Assembly (NCBI RefSeq): GCF_020193575.1
Contig: NZ_JADYVD010000004.1
Span: 1-64,000, forward strand
DNA length: 64,000 nucleotides
Origin: Ensifer sp. IC4062
GTDB taxonomy: Bacteria; Pseudomonadota; Alphaproteobacteria; Rhizobiales; Rhizobiaceae
Reading direction: 5' to 3'
Each line of letters opens with the position of its first letter. Position 1 is the first letter of the stretch. Under the pieces are notes generated by a model. It was given only the letters and a program-made list of their open reading frames with translations, did no database searches and was not told where the DNA came from. Below are positions 43,053-53,994 of this stretch, piece after piece. The position numbers were made by a program, and so were the translations under genes.

Positions 43053-44879
43053 GTGAGATATCGTCTTGTGCTTGCGCTTTGCCTGCTGCCGCTCATCGCC
43101 ATGCCCGTTGCCTGGCAGGGCAATGCTGTCGCCACGCGCCGTTATATGCAGGAGGCTTCGGCGCAGGCGACCACGACGCTGAGGCTTGCCGTCTCCGCCT
43201 TGAGCGGGCACCTCAATCGCTACCAGGCGCTGCCGGCTCTGATTGCCGATCACGATGACGTCAAGGAATTGGCCACGCGGCCGCAGGATCGGCGGCTCCG
43301 CGAGAGCGTCAACACGTACCTGAAAGAAATCAACGCGCTCCTCAGCTCCTCGGACATCTATGTCATCACGCCGGATGGCGACACGATCGCAGCAAGCAAT
43401 TACGACGGCCCCGCGAGCTTCGTCGGCGAGAATTTCAGCTATCGTCCCTACTTTCAGGATGCCTTGAAGGGCATGCAGTCCCGCTTTTATGCGCTCGGCA
43501 CGACGTCGCTCAAGCGCGGCTATTATTTCGGCTCGCCGATCCGGGTTGGCGATGAAATCCGCGGCGTCATTGTCTTCAAGGTCGATATCGACACGATCGA
43601 GGCCTCCTGGCAGGGAGGCGAGTACAAACTGTTCGTCTCCGATCCCGAAGGCATCATCTTCATGAGCGGCAGTCCGGAATGGCTCTATGCGAGCATCCTG
43701 CCGCTGACGCCCGACCGTCTCTCGCGCACCGAGGCCTCGCGCCGCTATGCAAACGCCGTTCTGCGCCCATTGCCGGTGTCGCGCAGCACGCTTTTCGATC
43801 ACCAATTGATGCGGATTGCGACCGGTGACGCGAGCCGCGAATACCTCGTTCTTTCGCAATATATGCCGGAGGCCGATTGGACGGTGAACGTCCTGATAGA
43901 TACGGCGTCTGTCAAGACACAGGCGCTGACCGCCGTTGCCGCCGCGATGCTGCTTTGCGGGCTTGCCGGCCTTGCAGTCGCGGTCCTCTGGCAGCGCCGT
44001 GCGCGTCTCCGGGAGCGCCTCCTGATGCAGGCGCAAGCCCAAAGCGAGCTTGAGCGTCGGGTCGAAGAGCGCACTACCGATCTCGCGCGCGTTAATGCCC
44101 AGATCGAGGAAGAGATCGCCGAGCGAAGGCTCACCGAGCAGCAATTGCGCCAGACCCAGGCGGACCTCATCCAGGCGGGCAAGCTCGCCGGTCTCGGCCA
44201 GATGTCGGCAGCCCTCTCACATGAATTCAACCAACCGCTTGCAGCCGCCAAGACCTACGCCGACAGTGCTGCCCTCCTGATCGAGCGGGGACGCACGACC
44301 GAGGCGAGCGACAATGTCAGGCGCATTTCCGGTCTTATCGACCGCATGGCGTCCATCAGCCGGCATTTGCGCAATTTTGCGCGCAAGCCCAATGAGAAGC
44401 TGGGTCCTGTGCCTCTCGACGACGTCATGCGGGACACTATGGAAATCGTTGCTGCCCGGATCAAGGCAGCTGACGCCGCTGTGGACATCGATCTCGGCAA
44501 CGAGTCGCTTGTTGTCCGGGCCGGTTCGGTCCGGCTTCAGCAGGTGCTCGTCAACGTTATTTCCAACGCGGTCGACGCAGTCGAGGGCCTCGATGATCGT
44601 GTGATTTCGGTCAACGCCCGGCGCGAAGGCGACAAGGTGGTGCTCATGATCCGCGACCGCGGACCAGGTGTGGCCTCGGCCATCGCGGAACGCATCTTCG
44701 ATCCGTTCTTCAGCACCAAGGGTGTCGGCAAGGGGCTCGGCCTCGGACTTTCCATCTCCTACAACATCGTCAAGGATTTCGGCGGCAACTTGACCGTTTC
44801 GAACCACCCCGAAGGAGGTGCCGTGTTTCGCATCGAACTTGCGGCCGTCAACCGGACCGAGCGCGAGGCCGCCGAATGA
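43053..44879 (+). CDS. dctB: DctB-like sensor histidine kinase
   Basis: ~608 residues. Two membrane helices (~5-25 and ~287-307) flank a periplasmic double-PDC sensor domain (SSSDIYVITPDGDTIAASNYDG, FSYRPYFQDALKGMQS, GYYFGSPI), as in C4-dicarboxylate sensors. A coiled coil (~320-365) leads to HisKA with His390 in ALSHEFNQPLAA, then the N box INVISNAVDAV-like (VNVISNAVDAV), G1 DRGPGV and G2 GLGLGLSISYNI. GTG 43053 is preferred; GTG 43029 is possible. No dctA transporter is adjacent, so it is probably a paralogue of the classical DctB. Confidence 0.85.
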   Translation: MRYRLVLALCLLPLIAMPVAWQGNAVATRRYMQEASAQATTTLRLAVSALSGHLNRYQALPALIADHDDVKELATRPQDRRLRESVNTYLKEINALLSSSDIYVITPDGDTIAASNYDGPASFVGENFSYRPYFQDALKGMQSRFYALGTTSLKRGYYFGSPIRVGDEIRGVIVFKVDIDTIEASWQGGEYKLFVSDPEGIIFMSGSPEWLYASILPLTPDRLSRTEASRRYANAVLRPLPVSRSTLFDHQLMRIATGDASREYLVLSQYMPEADWTVNVLIDTASVKTQALTAVAAAMLLCGLAGLAVAVLWQRRARLRERLLMQAQAQSELERRVEERTTDLARVNAQIEEEIAERRLTEQQLRQTQADLIQAGKLAGLGQMSAALSHEFNQPLAAAKTYADSAALLIERGRTTEASDNVRRISGLIDRMASISRHLRNFARKPNEKLGPVPLDDVMRDTMEIVAARIKAADAAVDIDLGNESLVVRAGSVRLQQVLVNVISNAVDAVEGLDDRVISVNARREGDKVVLMIRDRGPGVASAIAERIFDPFFSTKGVGKGLGLGLSISYNIVKDFGGNLTVSNHPEGGAVFRIELAAVNRTEREAAE

Positions 44880-46231
44880 CCGAGAGCCGTGTTCTACTCG
44901 TCGACGACGAAGAGGAACTTCGCCATTCGAGCGCGCAGGCGCTCGAGCTTGCAGGGTTTCGCGTCGATACATTCGCCAGCGCCGAACGCGCGCTCGAGTT
45001 CATCGGCTTCAGCTTTTCTGGCGTGGTGATCAGCGACATTCGCATGCCGGGCATGGATGGCATGACCTTTCTGCAGCGTATTCGCGAGATCGACGCCGAG
45101 GTCCCGGTGATCCTCGTGACCGGTCACGGCGACGTCCAGCTCGCCGTGCGGGCGATGCGCGAAGGCGCCTACGATTTCGTCGAAAAACCCTTCACCGCGC
45201 AAACGCTCGCCGGCACCATTCGCCGCGCGCTCGAGTGGCGCGGCCTCGTGCTTGAGAACCGCCGCCTGAGGGCGGTTGCAGGAAAGCGCGACGACATCGA
45301 GCAACGCCTGCCGGGGCGAAGCCAGGCGATGGTCGACCTGCGTTACAAGGTCCGCGCAATCGGTGCGTCCGACGCCGATACGCTGATCATCGGCGAAACG
45401 GGTGTCGGCAAGGAGGTCGTGGCGCGCGCACTCCATGACTTGAGCAGCCGCGCCAACAGCCCCTTCATCGCCATCAATTGCGCCGCCCTTCCCGAGACGC
45501 TGATCGAGAGCGAGCTTTTCGGACATGAGGCAGGCGCGTTTCCCGGAGCGTTACGACCGCGGTACGGCAAGTTCGAGCACGGACGCGGCGGCACCATCCT
45601 GCTCGACGAGATCGGCTCCATGCCCTTCGATCTCCAGGCAAAGTTCCTGCGCGTGCTGCAGGAACGGGTCATAACCCGGCTCGGCTCCAATGAAATCGTG
45701 CCGCTCGACGTGCGCTTCATTGCGACCAGCAAGGTCGATCTGGAGCGGGAGGTTGCCGCCGGCCGTTTCCGCGCCGATCTGCTCTATCGGTTGAACGTCG
45801 CGACGCTGCGCGTGCCGCCGCTTGCCCAACGCCGCTCCGACATTCCGCTGCTTTTCATGCAGCTCGTGCGCGAATCCGCCGCGCGCTACGGCCGCGACGA
45901 CGTCGAGATTTCCCCTGCTCTAGCGTCGGAAATCGCGGAGCGCGATTGGCCAGGCAACGTGCGCGAACTGCGCAACGCCGCCGAACGGTTCGTGCTCGGG
46001 CTCGAATCCGAACAAGACGACGCGCGACCAAACGGTGCTCGTCTCGCCGACAAGGTTGCCGCATTCGAAAAGAGCCTTATCGCCAGCGCGCTTGCGGCCC
46101 ATGGCGGGGCGCTGAAGCCCGTCTACGAGTCTCTCGGGATCTCGCGCAAGACACTCTATGAAAAGATGCAGAAGTTCGGCCTCGACAAGAGGCTTCTGGC
46201 GGCAGAGGCGCAACGCGACGACAACGCGTGA
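44876..46231 (+). CDS. dctD: DctD-like sigma54-dependent response regulator
   Basis: 451 residues. The receiver has phospho-Asp54 in VISDIRMPGMDG. A AAA+ domain follows: Walker A GETGVGKE (173-180), Walker B ILLDEI (241-246), and sensor segments RLGSNEIVPLDVRFIATS and WPGNVREL. A Fis-type HTH lies at the C-terminus (LKPVYESLGISRKTLYEKM). The sigma54-contact loop reads GAFPGA (220-225), not GAFTGA: the central Thr is replaced by Pro. It overlaps the kinase gene by 4 bases. It should activate sigma54 promoters in response to dicarboxylates or a related ligand. Confidence 0.88.
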   Translation: MTESRVLLVDDEEELRHSSAQALELAGFRVDTFASAERALEFIGFSFSGVVISDIRMPGMDGMTFLQRIREIDAEVPVILVTGHGDVQLAVRAMREGAYDFVEKPFTAQTLAGTIRRALEWRGLVLENRRLRAVAGKRDDIEQRLPGRSQAMVDLRYKVRAIGASDADTLIIGETGVGKEVVARALHDLSSRANSPFIAINCAALPETLIESELFGHEAGAFPGALRPRYGKFEHGRGGTILLDEIGSMPFDLQAKFLRVLQERVITRLGSNEIVPLDVRFIATSKVDLEREVAAGRFRADLLYRLNVATLRVPPLAQRRSDIPLLFMQLVRESAARYGRDDVEISPALASEIAERDWPGNVRELRNAAERFVLGLESEQDDARPNGARLADKVAAFEKSLIASALAAHGGALKPVYESLGISRKTLYEKMQKFGLDKRLLAAEAQRDDNA

Positions 46232-46236
46232 TGCCA

Positions 46237-47583
46237 TCACGCGCTGGAACGGGATGCGGGCGCCGGGCCGCTTCGCATTTCTTCGCCGCGTTCAATCGAA
46301 TCCACGATCTCGACAGGTGTCTTCATGATGATTTCACGATGCGGGAACGGGATTGAAATACCGGCCGCCTTGAACGCATCCCACAATGCCATGAGGACCT
46401 CACCGCGCACGTTGGTGAGCCCGTTGCTCGGATCGGAAATCCAGAATCTCAATTTGAAATCGAGGGACGATGAACCAAATGCAGTCATCCAACAGACCGG
46501 CTGCGAGTAGGCACTAGCGACCCGCGGAATGGCTTTCGCAGTCTCAACCGCGATTCGCGCAACCTCGTGCGGGTCGCTGTCGTATGAGGTCCCAAAATCG
46601 ACCTCGATACGGACATACTCGCTGGAAAAGGACCAGTTCACGACCTGCTGAGAAATAAAGTCTTCGTTTGGGATGAGATACTCCTTTCCGTCTCTCGTGA
46701 TGACGGAGACGAAGCGGGAGCGTAGGTCACGTATTGCGCCGAAGGTTTCTCCAAGCGTAATCGTGTCGCCCGGTTTGATCGACTTGTCGAGAAGGATGAT
46801 GATTCCGGATATGAAATTGGAGACCACTTTCTGCAGGCCGAAACCGATGCCGACGCCGACGGCACCCGAAAAGACCGTGAGGGCCGTCAGGTCTATGCCC
46901 GTTGCGGACAGGGCGATAGCGCCCGCTATTCCGATCAAGCTGATCTTGATGAGCTTGCTGATGAGGACCTTGAGCGATGGCGTGAGATCCGCGGACTGCT
47001 GTAACCAGTGGGACGACATGTTGCCGATCAGAACGGCCAGCCAGATCAGCGCGGCAGAAAGGACGATCGCCTTCAAGACCAGCAACATCGAAAGACGGGC
47101 AGCACCGAGGTTGACGGCGATCCCATCAAGAGCTGTCAGAATCGCTCCATCGAGTCCAAGTGCGTAAAATGCAAAGTAGAGCCAGCCGGCCACCGCGACG
47201 ACTCGTGCGAGCATTTGGTTTCTGATTATGCGCGTAAGCACCGCGATCACAAACCACGCCGCCACAAGCGTAAGGGCCGTGGCCACCAGCCACCGGTACG
47301 AAGGCCATCCAAATCGCAGTAAAACGACGTCCGCGATCCACAGCCACGCAATCAAGAAAAGCCAACGCAGCCGCCGCATGAAGGCGATGATGACGCGGAG
47401 CAGATCGGGGTTTCCCTTGATGGTGCGCGCGCGGGTTTCCAATGCCGGCTCTATCCGTTTTGCCAGAAAACCGCAAAACAAGTAACCAGTTGCAATCACG
47501 ACGCACTGATAGACCGTCCACTCGTTCAGAACGACAGTCTGCAGCCAAGATCCAGCGGCACTGACCGCTTCTACGAAATTCAT
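46237..47583 (-). CDS. MscS-family mechanosensitive channel
   Basis: 448 residues. Five or six membrane helices precede the MscS core: the pore helix with Gly/Ala packing TALTVFSGAVGVGIGFGLQKVVSNFISG (~250-277) and the beta domain (KSIKPGDTITLGETFGAIRDLRSRFVSVITRDGKEYLIPNEDF, ~283-325). The C-terminus forms the cytoplasmic cage (VNWSFSSEYVRIEVDFGTSYDSD). It protects against hypo-osmotic shock. It converges with the dctD gene, 5 bases apart. Confidence 0.9.
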   Translation of the reverse strand: MNFVEAVSAAGSWLQTVVLNEWTVYQCVVIATGYLFCGFLAKRIEPALETRARTIKGNPDLLRVIIAFMRRLRWLFLIAWLWIADVVLLRFGWPSYRWLVATALTLVAAWFVIAVLTRIIRNQMLARVVAVAGWLYFAFYALGLDGAILTALDGIAVNLGAARLSMLLVLKAIVLSAALIWLAVLIGNMSSHWLQQSADLTPSLKVLISKLIKISLIGIAGAIALSATGIDLTALTVFSGAVGVGIGFGLQKVVSNFISGIIILLDKSIKPGDTITLGETFGAIRDLRSRFVSVITRDGKEYLIPNEDFISQQVVNWSFSSEYVRIEVDFGTSYDSDPHEVARIAVETAKAIPRVASAYSQPVCWMTAFGSSSLDFKLRFWISDPSNGLTNVRGEVLMALWDAFKAAGISIPFPHREIIMKTPVEIVDSIERGEEMRSGPAPASRSSA

Positions 47584-47926
47584 CGCCTTTCTCGCCGCAA
47601 TTTCCGCAGCGCGCCCCCGGGCCGAGTTCCCTCAAATACTCGGACATTAATGAAAACTCGGACGAGGCAAGGATGGTTCCTGACCCCAGTAGGCCACGGA
47701 ACTGGCGGATCGTTGGCTGTGGGCGGAAATTGCCGGATCGAGCCCTTGGCGTCTTCAAGATTCCGCCGTCGCATTGATGATCCTCGCTTTGCGACCACCC
47801 ATCAAAGTGCGTGCCAGGAGAGGGATGAGGAAAAGTGCGCGGTTTCCCCTCGGGATTGGCGCTCTCTCGCTCAAACGACGAGAGCAGAGACGCAGGTTTC
47901 GCGTCTCTGCCGTTCAAGCTGCGATT
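47584..47926. other. Intergenic region between channel and ABC operon
   Basis: No gene is supported in these ~340 bases. The right end holds the hairpin described at 47884-47910. Confidence 0.5.
47884..47910 (-). terminator. Stem-loop ending the opp operon
   Basis: GCAGAGACGC (47884-47893) pairs perfectly with GCGTCTCTGC (47901-47910) around a 7-base loop. It lies 17 bases beyond the stop of the last gene of the minus-strand peptide transporter operon. There is no clear T-run. Confidence 0.55.
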
Positions 47927-49528
<1,602 letters not shown>

Positions 49529-49529
49529 G

Positions 49530-50669
49530 TCAGCGATCCTTCGGGTCGAGCGCATCGCGCAGGCCGTCGCCGACGAAATTCAGCGAAAACAGCGTGACGA
49601 CGAAGAAGATGGCCGGGAAGATGAGCAGCCACGGCGCCGACTGGATGTTGTTTGCTCCTTCGGAGATGAGCGCGCCCCAGCTCGTCAGCGGCGCTTGCAC
49701 CCCGAGACCGAGGAAGGAGAGGAAGCTTTCGAGCAGGATGACCTTCGGCACGACGACGGTGACGAAGACGATCACCGGGCCGATGGTGTTCGGGATGATG
49801 TGACGGCGGATGATCTGCCAGTCGGTAAGACCGAGCGCCTGCGCTGCCCCGACGAACTCGCGCCGTTTGAGCGCAAGCGTCTGCCCCCGCACGATACGCG
49901 CCATATCCAGCCATTCGACCGCACCGATCACCAGGAAGATCAGGATGAAGCTGCGGCCGAAGAAAACGACGAGCACAACGACGAGGAAAACGAAAGGCAG
50001 CGAATAGAGGATCTCGACCAGGCGCATCATGACGTTGTCGACGCGGCCGCCGATATAGCCCGAGGTCGCCCCATAGACGACGCCGATGCCGAGCGAAACG
50101 AGGCTCGCGAGCAGCCCCACTGCGATCGAAATCTGTCCGCCGAGCATCACGCGAACGAGCAGGTCACGACCATTCGAGTCGGTGCCGAAGGGGAAATATT
50201 CGCGGTCCACCTGGCCCTCGACCTTCAAGGTGCGGCCATCGTCTTCGGTCGCGACGACCTTCGTACCCTCGAACTCGTTGGCCCTGTCGAAGTAGCGCGT
50301 CGCGCGCGGATCGATAGGCTGGTCCGAAGTAGAAGTAATGGTGGCGGTGAAGTTTTCGCCGTCGACATTGAACTCCCTGAGCGTGACGCGCGCGCGGGTC
50401 GCCACACCTTCCATCACGTCCTGAAGCGTCGAGCTGTCTGGCCGCGGCTCGAGGCTAGGGGCAATCGAGACGTAAGATGGGAACACCTGGTCGTAGCTAT
50501 GCGGCGAAAATAGCGGCCCGACGAAGGAGAAGAGCGCAATCAACACCAGCATCACACAACCGGCCATGGCGGCACGATTGCGGCGGAAGCGGAGGGCGGC
50601 GAGCTGAAAGAGGCTGCGGCCCTTCGTTTCGGCGGCAGAAACCTCCGGTACGTGGACGATATCAGTCAT
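49530..50669 (-). CDS. Peptide ABC importer permease (OppC/DppC-like)
   Basis: 379 residues. The N-terminal helix (~37-60) is followed by an unusually large periplasmic insert (~60-180, with VDREYFPFGTDSNGRDLL at its end), typical of the OppC type. Five helices then carry the binding-protein-dependent transport motif EFVGAAQALGLTDWQIIRRHIIPN, which contacts the ATPase. The start ATG at 50669 overlaps the OppB stop by 8 bases; the earlier open frame lies inside oppB and is not coding. Confidence 0.92.
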   Translation of the reverse strand: MTDIVHVPEVSAAETKGRSLFQLAALRFRRNRAAMAGCVMLVLIALFSFVGPLFSPHSYDQVFPSYVSIAPSLEPRPDSSTLQDVMEGVATRARVTLREFNVDGENFTATITSTSDQPIDPRATRYFDRANEFEGTKVVATEDDGRTLKVEGQVDREYFPFGTDSNGRDLLVRVMLGGQISIAVGLLASLVSLGIGVVYGATSGYIGGRVDNVMMRLVEILYSLPFVFLVVVLVVFFGRSFILIFLVIGAVEWLDMARIVRGQTLALKRREFVGAAQALGLTDWQIIRRHIIPNTIGPVIVFVTVVVPKVILLESFLSFLGLGVQAPLTSWGALISEGANNIQSAPWLLIFPAIFFVVTLFSLNFVGDGLRDALDPKDR

Positions 50670-51585
50670 GGCGAACCCTCGGATCGAGCAGGCCGTAGAG
50701 AATATCGACCAGGAGATTGAAACCGATGACGAAGATCGCGATGAGGACCACGGTGCCCATGACCAGAGTATAGTCGCGGTTGATCGCGCCGAGTACGAAA
50801 TAGCGTCCGACACCTGGGATGGTGAAGATCGTCTCCACCACTGCCGAACCTGTAAGGAGTGCGGCCGCACAGGGTGCGAGATAGGAAACGACCGGAAGCA
50901 TCGCGCCGCGCATCGCGTGCGTCACCACGACGGCGCGTGACGGCAGGCCATAAGCCTTGGCGGTACGGATGTGGTCGGTATGGAGCGCTTCGATCATCGA
51001 GCCACGGGTCAGCCGCGCGAAGACGGCGAGCTGCGGCAATGCGAGAGCGATCATCGGGAGGATTAGGAAGCGGAACGATCCGTCTCCCCAGCCGCCCGCT
51101 GGCAGCCACGACAGAACGATCGCAAAAATGAGCGTTAGGACCGGACCGACGACGAAATTCGGAACGGTGACACCAATCGTCGAGACGGCCATGATCCCGA
51201 AGTCGAGGATGCTATTCTGCCGGAGGGCTGCAATCGTGCCGGCGATCACACCGCCAATCACGGCAAAAAGCAGAGCGTAGAAGCCGAGCTCCATCGAATA
51301 GGGCAGCCCCTTGCCGATCAGCTGCGCGACATTGTTGTCATGGTAGATGTAACTCGGACCGAAGTCGCCCTGCACCGCATTGCTGAGATAGATAACGTAT
51401 TGGCGCCAGAGCGGCTGATCGAGATGATAGGTCCTCATCAGGTTCTCCATCGTGGAGGGAGGGAGAGGACGCTCGAGATTGAAGGGGCCGCCTGGGGCAA
51501 ACCGCATCAGAAAGAAGGATATGGTGACGACGATCAATAGCGTCGGCACCGCACTCGCCAGTCGGCGGAGGATGAAGGGGATCAT
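50662..51585 (-). CDS. Peptide ABC importer permease (OppB/DppB-like)
   Basis: 307 residues, six helices. It begins MIPFILRRLASAVPTLLIVV, the standard OppB start, with RFAPGGPF nearby. The EAA loop TAKAYGLPSRAVVVTHAMRGAMLPV lies at ~208-232. It follows the substrate-binding protein gene by 54 bases and overlaps oppC by 8 bases. Confidence 0.93.
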   Translation of the reverse strand: MIPFILRRLASAVPTLLIVVTISFFLMRFAPGGPFNLERPLPPSTMENLMRTYHLDQPLWRQYVIYLSNAVQGDFGPSYIYHDNNVAQLIGKGLPYSMELGFYALLFAVIGGVIAGTIAALRQNSILDFGIMAVSTIGVTVPNFVVGPVLTLIFAIVLSWLPAGGWGDGSFRFLILPMIALALPQLAVFARLTRGSMIEALHTDHIRTAKAYGLPSRAVVVTHAMRGAMLPVVSYLAPCAAALLTGSAVVETIFTIPGVGRYFVLGAINRDYTLVMGTVVLIAIFVIGFNLLVDILYGLLDPRVRHD

Positions 51586-51639
51586 GGATGTGCTCCGGAG
51601 GCGACGCGCGGCAGACCAGCCGCGCGTCGCCTCAGTTCG

Positions 51640-53238
51640 TTATTCGGCGACGCTCAGGAACTTGCTCAGGTGCGCGTTCGGTCCGTTGTCCTGCCAGCCC
51701 TTGACGCGGCTCGAGACGAGCCACAGGTCCGCCTGGGTGAGGAACGGCGCGATCGGCTGTTCCTTCATCAGCAGGGTCTCGGCTTCATGGAGAAGCTTCG
51801 CGCGCGCTGCCGGATCCTGTTCTTCATAGGACTTCTTCATCAACGCGTCGTATTCGGCGTTTTCGAAGTGGCCATAGTTGAAGGTCTTGTTGGTGCTGAG
51901 GCTCAGCGCCAGGAAGTTTTCGGCGTCGGCATAGTCGGCAACCCAGCCGGCACGCGCGACGTTGAACTTGCCGCCTTCCTGCAGGTAGGCGTAGTGCGAC
52001 GACACGTCGAGGTTCACCAGCGAGACCTTGGCGCCGAAGGTGTTCTTCCACATGTCGGCGACAGCCGTTGCAACACGTTCATGGTTCGGGTTGGTGTTGT
52101 AGCGGATTTCGATGTTGAGCGGCTTGCCGCCCTCGCCGTAGCCGGCTTCCTTCATCAACTCGATTGCCTTGTCCTCGCGGTCGAGCTGCGACATGTCCGC
52201 AAAGTCGGCCTTCGCGGGTTCGCCGTAGCTCTCGATGCCAGGCGGCACCATCGAGTAGGACGGAAGCTGCGAACCGCTGTAGATCTCCTTGGCGAGGAAG
52301 TCGCGATCGACCGCCATCGACAGTGCGCGGCGAACGCGAACGTCGTTATAGGGCTCCTGCCGCGTATCGAAAGCGTAATAGTAGGTCGCAAGCGTCGGCG
52401 AGACGTGAACCTGGTCGCCATACGACTTGCGCAGGCGCTCGATCTGGTCGGCCGAGAAGTTGTAGGCGAGGTCCATTTCCTTCGCCTCGAAGCGACGCAC
52501 CGAGGCAGCCTGGTCGTCGATCGGATAGAAGATTACCTTGTCGAGCTTGACGTTGGCGGCGTCCCAGTAGTTCGCGTTTTTCTCGACGGTCAGACTGTCA
52601 TTCGGCACATGGGCGGTCAGCTTGAACGCGCCGTTCGAGACCATGACGCCCGGCTTGACGAAATCGGCGCCGTTCTTTTCGACGCTTGCCTTACTGACCG
52701 GAAGAGCGGTCTGGTGGGCGAGCAATTCCAGGAAGAACGGTGTCGGGCGCTCAAGGGTGATTTCGAGCGTCTTTTCGTCGACCGCTTTCACGCCGAGCTG
52801 GTCGACGGGAACCTCTCCCTTGTTGACCTTCTCGGCATTCTTGATCGGGAAGAGAATGTTGGCGTATTCGGCCGCCGTCTTCGGGTCTTCCACACGGCGG
52901 AACGAGAAGGCGAAGTCCTCGGCCGTTACCGGCGAACCATCCGACCACTTGGCATCGGCGCGCAGCTTGAAGGTATAGACGGTGCCATCATCCGAAAGCT
53001 CCCAGGTTTCGGCCGCACCCGGGATGATCTTGCCCGCGGCGTCGTAAATCGTCAGGCCTTCATAGAGATCCTTCAGGATGAACTCTTCGATGTTGATCGA
53101 AGTGTGGGCCTGGTCGAGCGTCTGCGGCTCGCCGGCGTTGCCACGGTGAAGTACCGCTTCCGCAAGCGCCGGGCTTGCGCCGATCAGCAGCGAGCCAAGC
53201 AACGCTGCGGCGCTCAGTTTAAGTTTCAGTGAGATCAT
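51640..53238 (-). CDS. Peptide ABC importer substrate-binding protein (OppA-like)
   Basis: A 532-residue periplasmic SBP_bac_5 protein. The signal peptide MISLKLKLSAAALLGSLLIG ends near ASPALA (~26). The family signature RGNAGEPQTLDQAHTS.. IEEFILKDLYEGLTIYD (~32-66) is present, as are LRADAKWSDGSPVTAEDFAFS, VRRALSMAVDRDFLAKEIY and the two-lobed layout. AAGGAG lies just before the ATG. It is the first gene of the operon; the 756-base gap upstream holds two A-tract direct repeats that may be regulator sites. Confidence 0.93.
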   Translation of the reverse strand: MISLKLKLSAAALLGSLLIGASPALAEAVLHRGNAGEPQTLDQAHTSINIEEFILKDLYEGLTIYDAAGKIIPGAAETWELSDDGTVYTFKLRADAKWSDGSPVTAEDFAFSFRRVEDPKTAAEYANILFPIKNAEKVNKGEVPVDQLGVKAVDEKTLEITLERPTPFFLELLAHQTALPVSKASVEKNGADFVKPGVMVSNGAFKLTAHVPNDSLTVEKNANYWDAANVKLDKVIFYPIDDQAASVRRFEAKEMDLAYNFSADQIERLRKSYGDQVHVSPTLATYYYAFDTRQEPYNDVRVRRALSMAVDRDFLAKEIYSGSQLPSYSMVPPGIESYGEPAKADFADMSQLDREDKAIELMKEAGYGEGGKPLNIEIRYNTNPNHERVATAVADMWKNTFGAKVSLVNLDVSSHYAYLQEGGKFNVARAGWVADYADAENFLALSLSTNKTFNYGHFENAEYDALMKKSYEEQDPAARAKLLHEAETLLMKEQPIAPFLTQADLWLVSSRVKGWQDNGPNAHLSKFLSVAE

Positions 53239-53994
53239 TGTTTTTTCTCCTTCCCCTCTTTTTGGGTTGTGATCGCAGGAGAGAAGGGCAAATTCTCAAC
53301 AAAGGCAAGGCGCTTTATACGGAAAATTGCATCCTTCTCTATAGGCCGTGATTTCCATAGACGCATAGGTTGTATATCGTTTGCGGTGAATTTCGTCTCC
53401 TTTGCGACTTTGGTCAGGATGGACAGCAATAGGCCGAACGGCAAACTGTAACGTTCTAGGTCGAATTCCAGGACTGGCCTTTTGGTCCCGAAAATCGACC
53501 CGGAAGGATCGGTATGCAAAGTTTGTGAATTGAAGCGGCACTTTACGTAATATGCAAAAAAATATGCGGCCCCTGTCGCAATTTTTTTGCAATTCGAGAG
53601 TACGCATCGACCGCGCCACCGCGTCGTTAAGGAGCGATTTCGTCTCTCGTCGACTACCGGCATGCGCGCCTTGACCCTCCCTCCCGCGCCACCCTGCCAG
53701 CACCACCAGAAAGCGAAAGCCGCGAATTTTAACCGTGTGATTTCTCATCCACAGCAAAATCCGCTGACGCACGTCAATCAAGTGTTCGACCGTGCCGCTG
53801 CCCCCGTTGCTAAAAGACCCGCATGAATTATTGTGCCTTCGACTTGGTCCGGCAACGTCGGTTTCAGGTCCGTCGAAGCGTGGTCAAAACCGTCTTCGAC
53901 GCTCTCGCGAACAAGACCGCTCGGGTACTGTTGAACCCGTGTCCGCCTATCCACGGCGCCTGGAGTGGGGCGTCCAGCATCAGGGAGATTTCGA
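53239..53994. other. Divergent control region between opp operon and aldolase gene
   Basis: 756 bases with no supported gene; the open frames at 53296-53781 and 53235-53663 (minus strand) have no recognisable protein. Two direct repeats separated by A/T tracts stand out: TATGCAAAAAAATATGC (53551-53567) and GCAATTTTTTTGCAATT (53578-53594), about 27 bases apart. The aldolase ribosome binding site AGGGAG is at 53981-53986. Confidence 0.6.
53551..53594 (-). promoter_or_regulatory. A-tract direct repeats upstream of opp operon
   Basis: On the minus strand 53594-53578 reads AATTGCAAAAAAATTGC, identical at 15 of 17 positions to AATTGCAGAAAAAATGC at 61709-61725 before gabT. A second, similar element lies at 53567-53551. 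They are ~310-360 bases before oppA. The A-tracts should also bend the DNA. Confidence 0.45.

Noticed and set aside
51670-53232. 520-codon open frame on the plus strand opposite oppA
   Set aside because: Same reason: an exact antisense overlap of a well-supported substrate-binding protein gene.
53296-53781. 161-codon minus-strand frame upstream of oppA
   Set aside because: No recognisable protein, lower-GC regulatory-looking DNA; it covers the A-tract repeats.
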